Notes: generated from the letters alone by a model not told the origin. DNA of 6,618 nucleotides from Campylobacteraceae bacterium (GCA_027023325.1 JALVVQ010000300.1:1-6618); one strand, 5' to 3'. Numbered from the stretch's first letter, positions 1 to 6,043 are shown. Numbers and translations are program-made.

Positions 1-632
1 GCAAAGGTAATAGTGATCCCCATCTCTGCCGCCATACCAGCACCGGCAGGGTTGGCCGCCATTGCGGTGAGCCAGAGTGTGGAGGAGATAGAGAGTCCTG
101 CCATCGTGTTCATCATCAGATAGTTACCTATTTTCTTTTGTGACCCATCTTCTACTTTGGAGCCACTGTCTCTGGCCAGTGCCAAGGTCAATGGATAGAG
201 CACACCTGATCGGGCAGTATTGCTAGGAAAAGCAGGTGCAATTAGCATATCCGTGAAGAACATAGAATACCCAAGCCCCAAGGTAGACTTTCCGAAAAAG
301 GAGATAATGATCAGAGAGATACGCCGCCCCAATCCTGATTTGACTACCGCATTGGCAACAAGAAATGCGACCAAAATGAGTAAGATGAATCCCTTTGAGA
401 ACCCAGAGTAGGCTTCCCCAGTAGTGAGCGTACCTGTAAAAATCGTCGTCACCAATGCAAGGACTGAGGCGATAAATACGGGAAAGGCACCTATAATGAT
501 AGAGAAAATAGTGGTGATAAAGATGGCAAACAGATGCCATGCATTTTCCTGAAGTCCCTCCGGCACAGGTAAAAACCACAAGAGAAGACCTACTGCAAGA
601 ACCACTAACCGCATAAACCATGTTTTAGACAT
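1..632 (-). CDS. DASS/SLC13-family anion (dicarboxylate-type) transporter, N-terminal part; 3' end outside window
   Basis: The frame opens with ATG at 630-632 and stays open to the window edge, giving 210 residues of a protein that in this family is usually about 450-490 residues long. It is an inner-membrane protein with hydrophobic segments at about residues 8-21, 32-47, 50-66, 82-97 and 104-126. The diagnostic motif is PSNTARSG at residues 136-143. Its Ser-Asn-Thr (137-139) is the first SNT signature at the tip of the re-entrant hairpin, which binds sodium and the substrate carboxylate in structurally studied members such as VcINDY. The SNTARSG form resembles the CitT/2-oxoglutarate-malate translocator branch, so a di- or tricarboxylate substrate is likely, but neither the exact substrate nor symport versus antiport can be read from half a protein. 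The start is supported by a strong AGGAGGAA at 638-645, five bases from the ATG. It lies downstream of livF on the same strand after a 225-base gap, so it is probably a separate unit. Confidence 0.88.
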   Translation of the reverse strand, partial: MSKTWFMRLVVLAVGLLLWFLPVPEGLQENAWHLFAIFITTIFSIIIGAFPVFIASVLALVTTIFTGTLTTGEAYSGFSKGFILLILVAFLVANAVVKSGLGRRISLIIISFFGKSTLGLGYSMFFTDMLIAPAFPSNTARSGVLYPLTLALARDSGSKVEDGSQKKIGNYLMMNTMAGLSISSTLWLTAMAANPAGAGMAAEMGITITF

Positions 633-637
633 AACAT

Positions 638-645
638 TCCTCCTA
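638..645 (-). promoter_or_regulatory. Strong ribosome binding site of the DASS transporter
   Basis: The minus strand reads AGGAGGAA, a near-complete anti-16S match, five bases before the ATG at 630-632. It fixes the start of the transporter and sets it in a different frame from a longer-looking cysteine-rich reading frame that overlaps it at 223-621. Confidence 0.8.
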
Positions 646-738
646 AATTTTGTTGAGTAGAGAAGGGGTATGTTGTTGCGATATGATGGATTGCTCGTTT
701 GAAGTGCAAAATACTACGGCAATATACCCATTCAAGGG

Positions 739-748
739 ATTATGATAG
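739..748 (-). promoter_or_regulatory. Possible -10 region for the DASS transporter gene
   Basis: The minus strand reads CTATCATAAT, which contains CATAAT and TATCAT, each five of six matches to TATAAT. It lies about 110 bases upstream of the transporter start, downstream of an AT-rich block with seven T's in a row (773-779 read on the minus strand). No convincing -35 hexamer is present at 16-18 bases; weak -35 elements are usual in Campylobacterota. This is a suggestion, not a firm call. Confidence 0.3.
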
Positions 749-800
749 CACAAGATATCTGTAGTATATGTTAAAAAAACATTCAATTTATTGACGATGT

Positions 801-857
801 TATGCCGTTAGATTGATAGAAGAATGGGGTAGGGTGCGAGGGGGGAGGAGGGTGGTA
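801..857 (-). terminator. Candidate Rho-dependent termination region (C-rich, G-poor) after livF
   Basis: Reading in the direction of livF transcription, the RNA right after the stop codon is extremely C-rich and almost free of G: in the 50 bases from 860 down to 811 I count 26 C and 2 G, with many CTC, TCC and ACC steps. Such C-over-G bubbles are the hallmark of rut sites bound by Rho. No classical hairpin followed by a U-tract is present. The only hairpin, GGGAGG (862-867 read on minus) with CCTCCC (843-848), has a 13-base loop, overlaps the livF stop and lacks U's. Rho-dependent termination of the liv operon is therefore an inference from composition. Confidence 0.42.
826..852 (+). other. 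G-quadruplex-type motif downstream of livF
   Basis: The plus strand carries four G-runs: GGGG at 826-829, GGG at 832-834, GGGGGG at 840-845 and GGG at 850-852. The loops are 2, 5 and 4 bases. This fits the standard G3+ with loops of 1-7 rule for an intramolecular quadruplex. The plus strand is the template for livF, so a quadruplex here could stall RNA polymerase just past the operon. It is the same segment that gives the C-rich RNA described as a possible rut site. Confidence 0.5.
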
Positions 858-1547
858 TCAGCCTCCCAGATACTTTTTCCTTACCTCGTCATTCCCCAAG
901 AGATCAGAAGCATTGCCTTCTAGGGTGATACTCCCGTTTTCCAGTACATAGCCGTAGTCGGCGATCTTGAGTGCTGCAAAGGCGTTTTGTTCTACGAGTA
1001 GGATGGTGATCTTCTTTTTGAGTTCGGTGATGGTCTCAAAAAGCTCTCCGATGATCTTGGGAGCCAGTCCTAGGCTTGGCTCATCAAGCATGAGAAGTCT
1101 CGGCTTACTCATGAGTGCTCTGGCGATGGCGAGCATCTGCTGCTCTCCGCCACTCAATGTGCCGCCCATCTGTTCTTTTTTGCCTGCGAGTCTGGGGAAT
1201 TGCTGGTACATCTCGTCTTTGAGTACTTCATAATGCTCATTGTTGAAAGCACCCATGCGTAGATTCTCATCGACTGTGAGATTGACAAAGATACGCCTGC
1301 CTTCGGGTACCAGGGCGATACCATCCTGTATGACTTTGTGGGTAGGTAGTTTGGTGATATCGACTCTGTTGGCAGTGACTTTTCCCTTCTTTTTGATACT
1401 GTTGACAAGGGCATTGAGCGTGGAGGTTTTGCCTGCACCATTGGCACCGATGAGTGTCACGATATTGTTTTTTTCTACATGTAGATCAATACCTCTGACC
1501 GCAGCGATCACGCCGTAGTACACTTCTAAATTCTCTACCTTAAGCAT
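858..1547 (-). CDS. livF: LivF: ATP-binding subunit of branched-chain amino-acid-type ABC transporter
   Basis: This 229-residue protein is one of the two cytoplasmic ATPases that drive the HAAT-type importer. Visible elements are Walker A GANGAGKT (34-41), the LivF-type Q-loop region VPEGRRIF (80-87, with Glu82 in the Q-loop position), signature LSGGEQQ (131-137), Walker B LLMLDEP (151-157), and the VEQN switch (185-188), where Gln-Asn replaces the usual His, as is normal for LivF. Family members are typically about 230-240 residues. The frame is open upstream to an ATG at 1631, but those extra 28 codons lie wholly inside livG and do not look like LivF. The ATG at 1545-1547 begins MLKVENLEVYYG, a standard LivF N-terminus, and has a GGGGGA-like ribosome site 8-9 bases upstream. 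With this start the gene overlaps the end of livG by 8 bases, so coupled translation is likely. It is the last gene of the liv cluster. Confidence 0.95.
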   Translation of the reverse strand: MLKVENLEVYYGVIAAVRGIDLHVEKNNIVTLIGANGAGKTSTLNALVNSIKKKGKVTANRVDITKLPTHKVIQDGIALVPEGRRIFVNLTVDENLRMGAFNNEHYEVLKDEMYQQFPRLAGKKEQMGGTLSGGEQQMLAIARALMSKPRLLMLDEPSLGLAPKIIGELFETITELKKKITILLVEQNAFAALKIADYGYVLENGSITLEGNASDLLGNDEVRKKYLGG

Positions 1548-2316
1548 GTGTGAAATCCCCCAAATAGGCTGTAATAACTTTTTCATTGACAATGGCATCT
1601 GCCGGTTTACCGTCAAAAATCTTTTCTCCATAGTCTAGCACAGTGACCAGATCACACATATTGTTGACAAATTTCATATCATGCTCAATCAAAAGAATAC
1701 TAAGATTGAAATCTTTTTTGATTTTATGGATAATAGTCGAGAGATCCTCGGTCTCACTGGGGTTCATGCCGGCAGCAGGTTCATCCAGAAGCAGTAGAGA
1801 AGGGCTGGTGGCTACAGCCCTAGCAATCTCTACTTTTCGCTGATTTCCATAGCTGAGATCTGTGGCTTTGTGATCTATAAAATCTGTCAAATTGAATTCA
1901 TCCAGTATCGCCATCGCTTCTGCCTTAATCTTTTTCTCTTGGCTGAAATAGCGAGGCAATCTAAATACAGCCTCAAGGTAACTGTAGTGAGATCGGTTAT
2001 GAAAGCCTATGAGGATGTTGTCCAAAACACTCATGCTCTTGAAGAGTCTGATATTTTGGAAAGTTCTGGCGATACCTTTTTGGACGACCAGGTTGGGTTT
2101 GGTACCCGTGATAGTCTCGTCTTGAAAGATGATATCACCTTTGGTAGGTTGATAGTTTCCCGTGACGATATTAAAAATAGTCGTTTTGCCTGCACCGTTG
2201 GGCCCAATGAGACCATAGATCTGCCCCTCCTTGACTTCAAAGGAAAGATTATCAATAGCAGTCACACCACCAAACTGCATGGTGATATCTTGAATCTTTA
2301 GGGTTGTTTTGCTCAT
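1540..2316 (-). CDS. livG: LivG: ATP-binding subunit of branched-chain amino-acid-type ABC transporter
   Basis: This 258-residue protein is the partner ATPase of LivF and matches the usual LivG length of about 255. Walker A GPNGAGKTT is at 38-46, Q-loop RTFQNIRLF at 84-92, the LivG-specific signature LSYGNQR at 154-160 (YG in place of the common GG), and Walker B LLLLDEP at 174-180. LivG's AAGMNPSET follows at 181-189, and the catalytic switch His212 sits in IEHDM. All ATPase residues are intact. The ATG overlaps the livM stop in the ATGA arrangement (4 bases shared, 2313-2316), and GGAAGA at 2321-2326 within the end of livM acts as ribosome site. The C-terminal region (about 225-254) has the LivG-type tail around YGEKIFDGKPADAI, expected in this subfamily. 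The long plus-strand reading frame opposite it (1870-2301) is a shadow. Confidence 0.95.
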   Translation of the reverse strand: MSKTTLKIQDITMQFGGVTAIDNLSFEVKEGQIYGLIGPNGAGKTTIFNIVTGNYQPTKGDIIFQDETITGTKPNLVVQKGIARTFQNIRLFKSMSVLDNILIGFHNRSHYSYLEAVFRLPRYFSQEKKIKAEAMAILDEFNLTDFIDHKATDLSYGNQRKVEIARAVATSPSLLLLDEPAAGMNPSETEDLSTIIHKIKKDFNLSILLIEHDMKFVNNMCDLVTVLDYGEKIFDGKPADAIVNEKVITAYLGDFTHA

Positions 2317-3344
2317 ACATTCTTCCTTTTGGAGACGCTTCTGCTTTTAAGTATATCTGATAGCTCTCTGTCACCGAAGAGACCCCTTCGTGCAAAGAGC
2401 ATGGTAATAATCAGGAGTATGGAGAAAACCACCATTCTCATACCCGGATGGGCTCCGGTCTCGTAGCCAAAGATGGTCATGTTGTCATCCAGGAATCTCA
2501 ACCACTCCAAACCAAATCCAATCACAATCGCAGAGACCAGCGTGCCTGTCATGCTGCCTAGTCCGCCAAGTACAATAATGATAAGCAGATAGAAAGTGAG
2601 CAGGAAGGTAAACTGATCTGGTGCAATGGTGCTGAGGAATGAGGCGAGCAGACCTCCGCCAATACCTTCAAAGAATGCAGAGGTCATAAAGGCATAGGTC
2701 TTGACCTTGAAGGTGTTAACCCCCATGGCTACTGCGGCATCTTCGTCATCTCTAATGGCCTTCATGGCCCTGCCATACTTGGAGTAGATGACATGGATCA
2801 TGACAAGGAAGGTGAAGATAGTGATACTGCCTATCCATCTAAAATCAGCAAATTCCGGGATATCATTGAGTCCCATGGCACCATTGGTATAGGCTGGTGA
2901 GTTCATGGCAAAAATACGAATGATAAAGCCAAAACCAAGTGTCACAATCGCCAGATAATCTCCCCTGACCCTAAAGACAGGTACAGAGAGAAGAAATGCC
3001 AGTAGCGCAGATGTTACGCCACCAGCGAAGAGTGCAATAGGAAAGTTTGCCTGCATTTGTAGAATCACAGGTGCAGGATCCACCAGTGCATACATGTCGA
3101 TCTTGGTATCCATAGGGATAATAAAAATGGCTGTCATGTAGGCACCGATGGCAACAAAGCCATTGGGCTCCAGAGAGAACTGACCTGCTACACCATTGAT
3201 GAGATTGTAGCTGAGTGCCAAAATAGCAAAAATACCTATATTGTTGACAATGCTAAGGTTGTAAATGTCCAAGTGACTATTGGTATACCAGATGACCCCC
3301 AAACTTACAGCAATAAGCGCTATTTTAATGAGTGTACCTTTCAT
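2313..3344 (-). CDS. livM: LivM: permease subunit of branched-chain amino-acid-type ABC transporter
   Basis: This 343-residue, very hydrophobic inner-membrane protein forms the translocation pathway together with LivH. Family landmarks are the N-terminal segment ending in YNLINGVAGQFSL (46-58), the VRGDYLAIVTLGFG stretch (126-139), and the cytoplasmic coupling loop AMKAIRDDEDAAVAMG (193-208), followed by VNTFKVKTYAF (209-219). The loop is the EAA-like contact with the ATPases. A late block (around LGGLGSMTGTLVSAIVIG) and a basic C-terminal tail complete it. The length is within the 300-400 range seen for LivM. Residues 57-63 read SLEPNGF, whereas many LivM proteins have a GQ.SLGHAGF-like sequence here; this may be a lineage variant. 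The ATG at 3342-3344 follows the livH stop with no gap, and its ribosome site GGGAGG lies inside the end of livH, so translation is probably coupled. No truncation or frameshift is seen. Confidence 0.94.
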   Translation of the reverse strand: MKGTLIKIALIAVSLGVIWYTNSHLDIYNLSIVNNIGIFAILALSYNLINGVAGQFSLEPNGFVAIGAYMTAIFIIPMDTKIDMYALVDPAPVILQMQANFPIALFAGGVTSALLAFLLSVPVFRVRGDYLAIVTLGFGFIIRIFAMNSPAYTNGAMGLNDIPEFADFRWIGSITIFTFLVMIHVIYSKYGRAMKAIRDDEDAAVAMGVNTFKVKTYAFMTSAFFEGIGGGLLASFLSTIAPDQFTFLLTFYLLIIIVLGGLGSMTGTLVSAIVIGFGLEWLRFLDDNMTIFGYETGAHPGMRMVVFSILLIITMLFARRGLFGDRELSDILKSRSVSKRKNV

Positions 3345-4238
3345 CTAAAACCTCCCTCTATCTAAATCTTCACCCATGATGCCTGTAGGCTTAAGCAGTA
3401 GTACAAATATCAAGAAGAAGAAGGCAAAAGCATCCTTGTATCCTCCCAATTCTGGAAACAGTGCTACAACAAAAATCTCAGTAAACCCAAGGATAAATCC
3501 ACCAAGTACCGCACCTGTCACTGAACCAATACCACCAAGTACTGCTGCAGCAAAGGCCTTGAGACCGACGATAATCCCCATAAGTGGATCAATCGAAGGA
3601 TAGCTGATTGCATAAAAGATACCGCCCACAGCAGCAAGGGCTGAGCCCAATCCAAAGACAATACTGATGATATAGTCTGCATTGACACCCATGAGCTTCA
3701 CAGTAGGAATGTCAAAAGCCAGTGCGCGGATTGCCATGCCGTATTTGGTCTTGTAGAGTACCCAGAGTACACCACCGAGTATCAGTACAGTAACAATAGG
3801 TATCACGATAACCATAAGAGGCAAGATCACCTCTCCTAATTTGAATGAAGAGGTGAGATACTCAGGTGCTGGAAAAGCCTTGGGTACGCCTCCAAAAAGA
3901 ACATTGAAAAGGTTTTCAAGGAAAAAGCTGATACCAATCGCAGTAATGAGAAGCGAAATCTTCGGGGCTTCTCTGAGTGGTTTGTAGGCGATCTTGTCTG
4001 TCATGATACCTACGAGCACAGATCCTGTGATACCCGCAAGCACGGCCAGAGGAAAAGGAAGCCCTACGGAAGAGGCGAGGTAGACAAAAAATGCACCTAC
4101 CATCATGATATCGCCATGTGCGAAGTTGATGAGACGCAGTGTCCCATATACCATTGTGTAACCAATAGCGATCAGTGCATACATACTGCCTAAACTGATA
4201 CCATTGATAAGTTGTTGTAGAAAGGTAGAAAAATCCAT
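3345..4238 (-). CDS. livH: LivH: permease subunit of branched-chain amino-acid-type ABC transporter
   Basis: This 297-residue inner-membrane protein pairs with LivM. It opens with the LivH-typical sequence in which NGISLGSMYALIAIGYT (12-28) is followed by MVYGTLRLINFAHGDIMMVG (29-48), one of the most conserved stretches of the family. The cytoplasmic coupling loop is around YGMAIRALAFDIPTVKLMGV (166-185), and the conserved VLGGIGSVTGAVLGG block lies near residues 233-247. The protein ends KPTGIMGEDLDRGRF, also family-typical. Length matches the usual 290-310. The ATG at 4236-4238 has an AAGAGGT ribosome site at 4244-4250, five bases away. It is the first of four tightly joined genes (livH, M, G, F). 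It is separated from the binding-protein gene by 136 bases holding a hairpin and a promoter-like TATAAT, so it may be expressed both by read-through and from its own promoter. Confidence 0.95.
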   Translation of the reverse strand: MDFSTFLQQLINGISLGSMYALIAIGYTMVYGTLRLINFAHGDIMMVGAFFVYLASSVGLPFPLAVLAGITGSVLVGIMTDKIAYKPLREAPKISLLITAIGISFFLENLFNVLFGGVPKAFPAPEYLTSSFKLGEVILPLMVIVIPIVTVLILGGVLWVLYKTKYGMAIRALAFDIPTVKLMGVNADYIISIVFGLGSALAAVGGIFYAISYPSIDPLMGIIVGLKAFAAAVLGGIGSVTGAVLGGFILGFTEIFVVALFPELGGYKDAFAFFFLIFVLLLKPTGIMGEDLDRGRF

Positions 4239-4270
4239 TCTAGACCTCTTTGTTGTTGAAATTGTTACCC

Positions 4271-4276
4271 ATTATA
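4271..4276 (-). promoter_or_regulatory. Candidate internal promoter (-10 box) for livHMGF
   Basis: The minus strand reads a perfect TATAAT here, 32 bases upstream of the livH ATG, which would give a short leader of roughly 25 bases. At a 17-base spacing the -35 position reads TTCTTA, only three matches to TTGACA, within a T-rich run. Campylobacterota housekeeping promoters often rely on the -10 box with T-rich upstream sequence, so the weak -35 does not exclude it. Placement between a hairpin and livH makes functional sense. Confidence 0.48.
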
Positions 4277-4329
4277 GTTCACTTGCCTAAAGATAAGAAG
4301 CAAACTAGAATAAGAAACAGAGTTTTGGA

Positions 4330-4357
4330 TTTTCCCCGAGGCAAAACTCGGAGAAAA
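4330..4357 (-). terminator. Intercistronic hairpin between binding-protein gene and livH (partial terminator or mRNA stabiliser)
   Basis: The arms are TTTTCCCCGAG (4330-4340) and CTCGGAGAAAA (4347-4357) on the plus strand, pairing over 11 positions (one G-U in the minus-strand RNA) around a six-base loop; an A-U pair at 4329/4358 extends it. It starts 17 bases after the binding-protein stop. The stem has A/U-rich feet but no run of U after it on either strand, so it is unlikely to be a full intrinsic terminator. Hairpins in this position commonly protect the upstream mRNA or let only some polymerases pass, raising binding protein over permease. Confidence 0.6.
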
Positions 4358-4374
4358 TTGAAAGAAACAACTGA

Positions 4375-5499
4375 TTATGGATTAACAGTTGTTTTGTAGG
4401 CAAACTTACCATCTTTGACGGCATTGACAACTGCTGACTTGACAGCATCTCCACCCTCATTAATAGTAATCTCTCCTGTGATACCTTTGTAACCTTTTGT
4501 GCCACGAAGATTGGTGTTGATACACTCTTTATCATCAGAACCTTTGCCTGCATCGATACAAGCATTCATGGCTGCAAGAATCATGCCATAACCGTCAGCT
4601 GCCAAGGCACCCATAGAGTCTGCGGGCTTGTTATATGCTTTATGGAATGCATCTACATAAGCTTTGGCTTCAGGTGTACTGGCTGCTGCTTCGTTGAAGT
4701 GGTCTGTGTACATGAAACCTTCTGCTGCTTTTCCACCGATAGAGACAAGCTCAGGGAAACCTACGCCATCTGCACCGATAAAGGGAGTGTCGATACCCAT
4801 GGCTCTAGCCTGCTTGACCATCAATGCAGCTTCTGGATAATAGCCAGTAAATGCGATAATGCCAGGCTTCTCTTGCTTGATAGTAGAGACCTGCGCGTTG
4901 AAGTCTTTGTCTCCTGAGCTCAAAAGAACCGTTTTGACAATTTTTCCACCTTTTGCTTCATAGGCTTTTTTGAATGCCTTGGAAAGACCCACTGAATAGT
5001 CCTGCTTTGCATCAGTGACAACAACAGCTGTCTTCATACCATTATCAATCGCATACTTTGCCATGACTGCACCCTGGAATGGGTCGATAAAACATGCTCT
5101 CGTGACATACTTTTTGCCCTTGGTGACTCTGGGGTTGGTTGAGGCATGTGTAATCATAGGTGTTTTTGCCTTGTCAGCTACAGGTGCCATAGCCATAGAG
5201 ATACTGGAGGCTACTTCCCCAAGGATAACGGTTACACCATCTTTGTTGATGAGTCTTTTGACAGCGGTTGCTGCTTCTGCTTTGTCGCCTCTGTCGTCAA
5301 GTACAATGATTTTGACAGTGTCACCATTTTTAAGTGTCTTGTTCTGTGCGTAAGCAATATCAAGACCCCCTTTACTGGTCTGGCCAAATGCTGCGATAGG
5401 CCCTGTAAGTGGAAGAACCACGCCAATCTTGACCTCTTTGGCCATTGCCATGGTACTCATGAGGGCAGCTGCTGCTACCATACTTAGTGCTTTATTCAT
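4375..5499 (-). CDS. livK: Periplasmic amino-acid-binding protein of the Liv/HAAT ABC transporter (LivK/LivJ type)
   Basis: This 374-residue secreted binding protein delivers ligand to LivHMGF. Residues 1-20 form a Sec signal peptide (short basic start, alanine/methionine-rich core, AMA before Lys21), and no lipobox cysteine is seen, so it should be a soluble periplasmic protein. The mature part starts KEVKIGVVLPLTGPIAAFG, the classic opening of this type I periplasmic-binding fold. Ligand-pocket landmarks by family analogy are SS at 98-99, HASTN at 118-122 (backbone contacts to the amino-acid carboxylate), Tyr220/Tyr221, and Asp244 in GADGVG, where E. coli LivJ has Glu. Cys314 and Cys326 lie close together and could form a disulfide; Cys136 would be unpaired. 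Substrate is probably a branched-chain or related aliphatic amino acid, but the family also includes amide, urea and aromatic-acid binders, so specificity is open. The ATG has AAGGAG at 5505-5510, five bases upstream. Confidence 0.92.
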   Translation of the reverse strand: MNKALSMVAAAALMSTMAMAKEVKIGVVLPLTGPIAAFGQTSKGGLDIAYAQNKTLKNGDTVKIIVLDDRGDKAEAATAVKRLINKDGVTVILGEVASSISMAMAPVADKAKTPMITHASTNPRVTKGKKYVTRACFIDPFQGAVMAKYAIDNGMKTAVVVTDAKQDYSVGLSKAFKKAYEAKGGKIVKTVLLSSGDKDFNAQVSTIKQEKPGIIAFTGYYPEAALMVKQARAMGIDTPFIGADGVGFPELVSIGGKAAEGFMYTDHFNEAAASTPEAKAYVDAFHKAYNKPADSMGALAADGYGMILAAMNACIDAGKGSDDKECINTNLRGTKGYKGITGEITINEGGDAVKSAVVNAVKDGKFAYKTTVNP

Positions 5500-5504
5500 A
5501 TTTT

Positions 5505-5510
5505 CTCCTT
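5505..5510 (-). promoter_or_regulatory. Ribosome binding site of the binding-protein gene
   Basis: The minus strand reads AAGGAG, five bases before the ATG at 5497-5499. It confirms that start, which gives a complete signal peptide. The same AAGGAG-plus-five-base layout precedes yqeY. Confidence 0.75.
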
Positions 5511-5528
5511 AAGAATTAGATAAGGTCT

Positions 5529-5537
5529 ATAGTACCA
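5529..5537 (-). promoter_or_regulatory. Possible extended -10 promoter of the liv operon
   Basis: The minus strand reads TGGTACTAT, a TGN motif directly before TACTAT (four of six matches to TATAAT). It would place transcription start roughly 20-25 bases before the binding-protein ATG. No good -35 is visible at the expected spacing. Read-through from yqeY, which ends only 65 bases before the binding-protein start with no terminator hairpin, is an alternative source of transcript. Confidence 0.33.
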
Positions 5538-5564
5538 GCTACAAACTTTTGATTTACTTATCGC

Positions 5565-6011
5565 TCAGCTTAATAACAACTTTTTTGCAACTTTGTTTAT
5601 TCTCGCACCATCTGCCCTACTACCTATGGCTTGTTTGGCGTTACCCATGATCTTTCCCATATCCTGCATACCTGTGGCACCCACTTCGGCAATGATATTT
5701 TTGATCACGGTTTCCAGCTCACTGTCTTCCATAGGTTTGGGGAGATAGCTTTCTACAAGAGCCAGTTCTGCCTCCTCTTTTACGACAAGGTCGTCTCTCT
5801 GGGCTTCTTTGAACTGTGCAATGCCGTCTTTTCTCTGCTTGGCGTATTTCATCAAGATCTTTTCGATATCTGTATCAGTGAGCTCCTTGCGCTCATCTAC
5901 CTCTATCTGCTTGATCATTGTCTGTATATTGCGCAGTGTATCTCTCTTTGCCGTCTCTTTTGCTCTCATGGCATCTTTGATATCTGATTTTATTTGTTCC
6001 CTTAGGTTCAT
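5565..6011 (-). CDS. yqeY: Stand-alone GatB/YqeY-domain protein
   Basis: This 148-residue cytoplasmic protein matches the usual YqeY length (about 147-150). The first two thirds (1-87) are helical and highly charged, beginning MNLREQIKSDIKDAMRAK. The C-terminal part is the family's small helical domain: SYLPKPM (88-94), DMGKIMG (117-123) and SRADGARINK (131-140), the strongest family markers. The domain is homologous to the tail of GatB, which in the GatCAB amidotransferase contacts misacylated tRNA. Campylobacterota depend on that enzyme for Gln-tRNA and often Asn-tRNA. The role of the free-standing version is not established, so tRNA or amidotransferase involvement is inference only. The ATG at 6009-6011 has AAGGAG at 6017-6022, five bases away, and a TATAAT further upstream. 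Its stop lies 65 bases before the liv binding-protein gene on the same strand without a visible terminator, so partial cotranscription is possible. Confidence 0.93.
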   Translation of the reverse strand: MNLREQIKSDIKDAMRAKETAKRDTLRNIQTMIKQIEVDERKELTDTDIEKILMKYAKQRKDGIAQFKEAQRDDLVVKEEAELALVESYLPKPMEDSELETVIKNIIAEVGATGMQDMGKIMGNAKQAIGSRADGARINKVAKKLLLS

Positions 6012-6037
6012 GCTTTCTCCTTGAAAATATTTATAAG

Positions 6038-6043
6038 ATTATA
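6038..6043 (-). promoter_or_regulatory. Candidate -10 box of yqeY
   Basis: The minus strand reads TATAAT, a perfect -10 hexamer, 26 bases upstream of the yqeY ATG. It implies a leader of about 20 bases carrying AAGGAG. No TTGACA-like hexamer is found at 16-18 bases further upstream, as is common in this phylum. Confidence 0.45.

Noticed and set aside
223..621. A 132-residue cysteine- and tyrosine-rich minus-strand frame
   Set aside because: It is an out-of-frame reading of the DASS transporter gene, which has the strong ribosome site and the SNTARSG motif in the other frame.
690..740. Possible sigma-54 promoter (GG...TTGC-like elements) upstream of the DASS gene
   Set aside because: The GG and GC pairs are not at the required 10-base spacing in any reading on the minus strand.
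711..767. Inverted repeat ATACTAC (711-717) / GTAGTAT (761-767)
   Set aside because: The arms are only 7 bases and 43 bases apart, so neither a stable hairpin nor a compact operator is likely.
843..867. Hairpin GGGAGG/CCTCCC at the livF stop as an intrinsic terminator
   Set aside because: Six-base stem, 13-base loop and no U-tract; the C-rich downstream RNA fits Rho-dependent termination better.
1548..1631. N-terminal extension of LivF to an upstream ATG
   Set aside because: The extra 28 residues overlap livG coding sequence, do not resemble LivF, and the ATG at 1545-1547 gives the family-typical N-terminus.
1870..2301. A 143-residue plus-strand reading frame opposite livG
   Set aside because: It lies entirely antisense to livG, whose motifs are all intact, and its translation has no recognisable domain; it is a shadow frame.
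858..5499. Urea transporter (UrtABCDE) as an alternative identity for the five-gene cluster
   Set aside because: The ATPases and permeases have Liv-type motifs and lengths, and no urease or nitrogen genes are adjacent; it cannot be fully excluded without alignment, but is less likely.
5631..5987. A 118-residue plus-strand frame opposite yqeY
   Set aside because: Composition is typical of an antisense shadow, and yqeY on the other strand is complete with family motifs and a ribosome site.
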